A stretch of 64,000 nt of DNA from Chryseobacterium camelliae (GTDB lineage: Bacteria > Bacteroidota > Bacteroidia > Flavobacteriales > Weeksellaceae). Location of the stretch: contig NZ_JAUTAL010000001.1 of the NCBI RefSeq assembly GCF_030818575.1, forward strand, positions 1,302,001 to 1,366,000. Reading direction: 5' to 3'. The notes under the pieces were generated by a model that saw only the letters and a list, made by a program, of their open reading frames with translations, was not told the origin of the DNA and made no database searches. The position numbers and the translations under genes are program-made. Numbering within the stretch: the stretch's first letter is position 1; the number at the start of each line of letters is the position of its first letter. Of this stretch, positions 62,224 to 64,000 are shown piece after piece.

Positions 62224-62733
62224 TTATGGTGTATGATCTGAAATACCAAGCTGCTTAACGGCGGCGGAATTAAGGTAAATGTTTTCAAAATGAAGCAGTG
62301 ACTCCACGTCTTTAAAGGTTTGGGACATCATATCCGATTTATTGAATGACAGCTCAATAGATTCATCATACGAGGCTGTGATCCTCACCACGGAATAGCC
62401 GTTGTAAGCAATGGTAAAGCCATGAAAAAAACACCGTCGTTCTGCTTCCTGGTAAATGCGGTATTCCCGGAATGAAGGAGTATCAGATTCCGGACTGGAG
62501 GGTAATTGGTTATGTTCCAAAGTTTTCCATGCCGCGTAATTTTTCGGTTCCTTCAGGATATTGCCCTGAGCATCTACAGGGACAAACATGCCTAGAAGCA
62601 AAGGCTTTTTGAGGAACACGGCATAATTATTCATCAGGTTCAGGGTCTGAAGATCGGCATAGCCTTCATTGGCATAATATTCAATGACGAAATCGGTCAT
62701 AGGGATCAGTTTGTGCAAGGAATCGTCTGTCAT
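62224..62733 (-). CDS. Unknown cytoplasmic protein
   Basis: A 169-residue protein with no signal peptide or membrane helix. It has a mixed alpha/beta composition, a central hydrophilic stretch (SSPESDTPSFREYR) and no family motif that I recognise. It is convergent with the secreted-protein cluster. The start at 62733 (MTDDSLHKL) is the longest; the later in-frame ATG (MTDFVIEYY) is an alternative. Confidence 0.6.
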   Translation of the reverse strand: MTDDSLHKLIPMTDFVIEYYANEGYADLQTLNLMNNYAVFLKKPLLLGMFVPVDAQGNILKEPKNYAAWKTLEHNQLPSSPESDTPSFREYRIYQEAERRCFFHGFTIAYNGYSVVRITASYDESIELSFNKSDMMSQTFKDVESLLHFENIYLNSAAVKQLGISDHTP

Positions 62734-63119
62734 ACGAAGGTTATTGGTTTATAATCATAATGAAAGGGACAAATATACGGATTTCCGGTTTTGGAGAAAA
62801 TATTGTGCCATTGTAAAATTTCGTTTTTGCGGACCACTTTTTAAATATTTAAGTAATTTTTTTCTATAATATCTGGGACAAATGAAGGGACCTCGTCTGT
62901 TGCATTGGTAGACGCAAAGACAGGAATAGTTGACCTGATTTCAACCTTATAAGCAACTTATTTTTCAGGATTTTTGCCTTCCTGATCTGCTTAATATATA
63001 AACCCTCAGAAAATAATCTGTCTTGAAATCAATTTATAAGCATAAAATTTAATGCAGCCCTCCATAAGGTATTGGCATTTTCCAATTAAAATTAATATCT
63101 TTGAGCACTCAAAAAAAGA
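62734..63119. other. Gap before tRNA-Arg
   Basis: Nothing coding is seen. The right end carries the tRNA promoter (TTG at 63072-63074, TATCTTTG at 63096-63103). I see no attachment-site repeat or integrase near the tRNA. Confidence 0.5.
63096..63103 (+). promoter_or_regulatory. -7 promoter element of tRNA-Arg
   Basis: TATCTTTG with TTG 21 bp upstream, ending 16 bp before the tRNA 5' end. Confidence 0.62.
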
Positions 63120-63191
63120 GGCCTCATAGTTCAACGGATAGAATAGAAGTTTCCTAAACTTTAGATCCAGGTTCGATTCCTGGTGAGGCTA
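63120..63191 (+). tRNA. tRNA-Arg (anticodon CCU)
   Basis: The cloverleaf can be drawn: acceptor GGCCTCA/TGAGGCT (first pair G-U), D arm GTTC...GAAT with GG in the loop, anticodon stem GAAGT/ACTTT with loop TTCCTAA (anticodon CCT), a 4-nt variable region, T arm CCAGG-TTCGATT-CCTGG, discriminator A. The CCA end is not encoded. Confidence 0.93.
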
Positions 63192-63400
63192 CACAACAGG
63201 AGAAGTGACTGATATCGCTTCTCCTGTTTCTATTTTGGAATAGGGCCGGCAGAAATCGTATATAGCCAGGCATTGTATTTTAAACTTAAAATTGATGACT
63301 ATTAAATCCTTTGTATAAACCAAAAGGAAAAGATGAACGGCAATTATTTTTTGTAAGTGGTTATTATTTCGGACATTTGAGTAGTGTCTAATTAAAATCT

Positions 63401-64000
63401 ATGAGAAATAATATCCGACTTAAAACGTTCTTCATCGGTACCTTACCTAATGTTTTTTTAGGCATGATTTTTTCCTGTTCAGCAACCAGACCGTCGCAAG
63501 ATGCAGTTCTTTACCAGGCAGATCCGCTGTATATGGAAATTGAAGCATCGGGTCGGGAACTTACTATAAAGAACCATGTTCCGGGAGTTGCCGTCGCTGT
63601 GCTCCGGGATGGGAAGATGGCCTGGATACAGACGATAGGCTATGCGGATCTTGCAGGCAGAAAACCCGTAACGCCTGAAACGATTTTTAACATTGGTTCT
63701 ATCTCGAAGCTGGTTTCTGCATGGGGCTTTATGCAACTCACAGAAAAAGGCCTTGTAAAATTAGACGATCCCGTTGATCCGTATCTCACCCGTTGGCATC
63801 TGCCAAAATCCGAATTTGACCCATCAAAAGTAACACTCAGACGGATCCTAAGCCATACCGCTGGACTTTCAGTACACGGATATGGCGGATCAGAGCAGGG
63901 TACGGCTCTGCTCAGCCTGGAAGAATCACTGAATGGAAAAACCAAACGGAATGGTGAAACGGTGCATCTGATCAATGATCCGGGCACCAAATGGGAGTAT
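63401..64000 (+). CDS. Serine hydrolase, beta-lactamase/PBP class C fold (3' partial)
   Basis: Read directly from ATG 63401; the gene runs off the window end after 200 codons. It has a lipoprotein-type signal with lipobox MIFSC, then the PF00144-type fold: GVAVAVLRDGKMAW, the SxxK motif in NIGSISKLVS (nucleophile Ser), and LRRILSHTAGLSVHGYGG. Such proteins include esterases, D-Ala peptidases and beta-lactamase relatives; the reaction cannot be fixed from this part. It is in the envelope and appears unrelated to the tRNA before it. Confidence 0.85.
   Translation, partial: MRNNIRLKTFFIGTLPNVFLGMIFSCSATRPSQDAVLYQADPLYMEIEASGRELTIKNHVPGVAVAVLRDGKMAWIQTIGYADLAGRKPVTPETIFNIGSISKLVSAWGFMQLTEKGLVKLDDPVDPYLTRWHLPKSEFDPSKVTLRRILSHTAGLSVHGYGGSEQGTALLSLEESLNGKTKRNGETVHLINDPGTKWEY

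Noticed and set aside
63120..63191. tRNA-Arg as an integration site for a mobile element
   Set aside because: No integrase, no direct repeat of the tRNA 3' end and no change of gene style nearby within the visible sequence.
1..64000. CRISPR array, prophage or IS element
   Set aside because: No regularly spaced direct repeats, no cas, phage structural or transposase genes were seen.

Overview
The window looks like a chromosomal segment of a Flavobacteriia member, most likely Chryseobacterium or a close relative in the Weeksellaceae. The evidence is the Bacteroidota-type -7 promoter element (TAnnTTTG) in front of several genes, a T9SS-type C-terminal sorting tail, a Nudix-type arabinose regulator, secreted proteins with the flavobacterial VGI(N/G)TxTP N-terminal motif, and many short palindromic intergenic repeats. 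No database search was possible, so the genus is an inference.

About two thirds of the window is a hemicellulose (arabino-glucuronoxylan, arabinan and probably xyloglucan side-chain) degradation region. Positions 1-15235 hold GH31 (partial), three secreted GH43-CBM6 enzymes, GH27, GH97, a SASA-type acetylesterase and GH115. After a gap with a broken ParD-like antitoxin remnant come an AraC regulator and a VOC protein (15782-16966). Next are a secreted GH30 (frameshifted), an S41 peptidase on the minus strand (frameshifted), GH3 and GH51 (17845-27911), then araB-araD-araA, a lipoprotein aldose 1-epimerase and an SSS sugar symporter (28137-35177). Positions 35296-43025 are housekeeping or unrelated: a frameshifted unknown, Crp/Fnr plus DUF4260, a membrane TPR-AraC regulator, a secreted protein, and a DEDD exonuclease next to a cNMP/CBS/DUF294 protein. 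The divergent AraR-like Nudix regulator (43268-43954, minus) precedes a second block: GH127, a second SASA esterase, a GPH symporter, GH10, a cytoplasmic GH43 and GH67 (44480-54849). The rest holds a secreted unknown, an AraC regulator, galK-galT-HAD, three tandem small secreted paralogues, an unknown, tRNA-Arg(CCU), and the start of a serine hydrolase cut by the window end.

How the parts fit: secreted enzymes would cut the backbone (GH10, GH30) and remove arabinofuranose (GH43, GH51, GH127), glucuronate (GH67, GH115), acetyl (SASA), galactose or arabinopyranose (GH27, GH97) and xylose (GH31, GH3, GH43). The SSS and GPH symporters would import the products, and araBAD and galKT would feed them into central metabolism. 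No SusC/SusD pair is present here.

The strongest new observation is a 19-bp operator-like motif, AAGTGT-N7-ACATTT, found four times with all 12 half-site bases unchanged: in front of GH30, GH3, araB and the araR-like gene itself. In the first three it sits 25-26 bp upstream of the -7 element (motif centre to first base). This defines a candidate local AraR regulon. A second pattern is that four genes are split by single-base indels, mostly in T/A runs, and a fifth (GH97) has a shifted tail. Part of this may be sequencing error.
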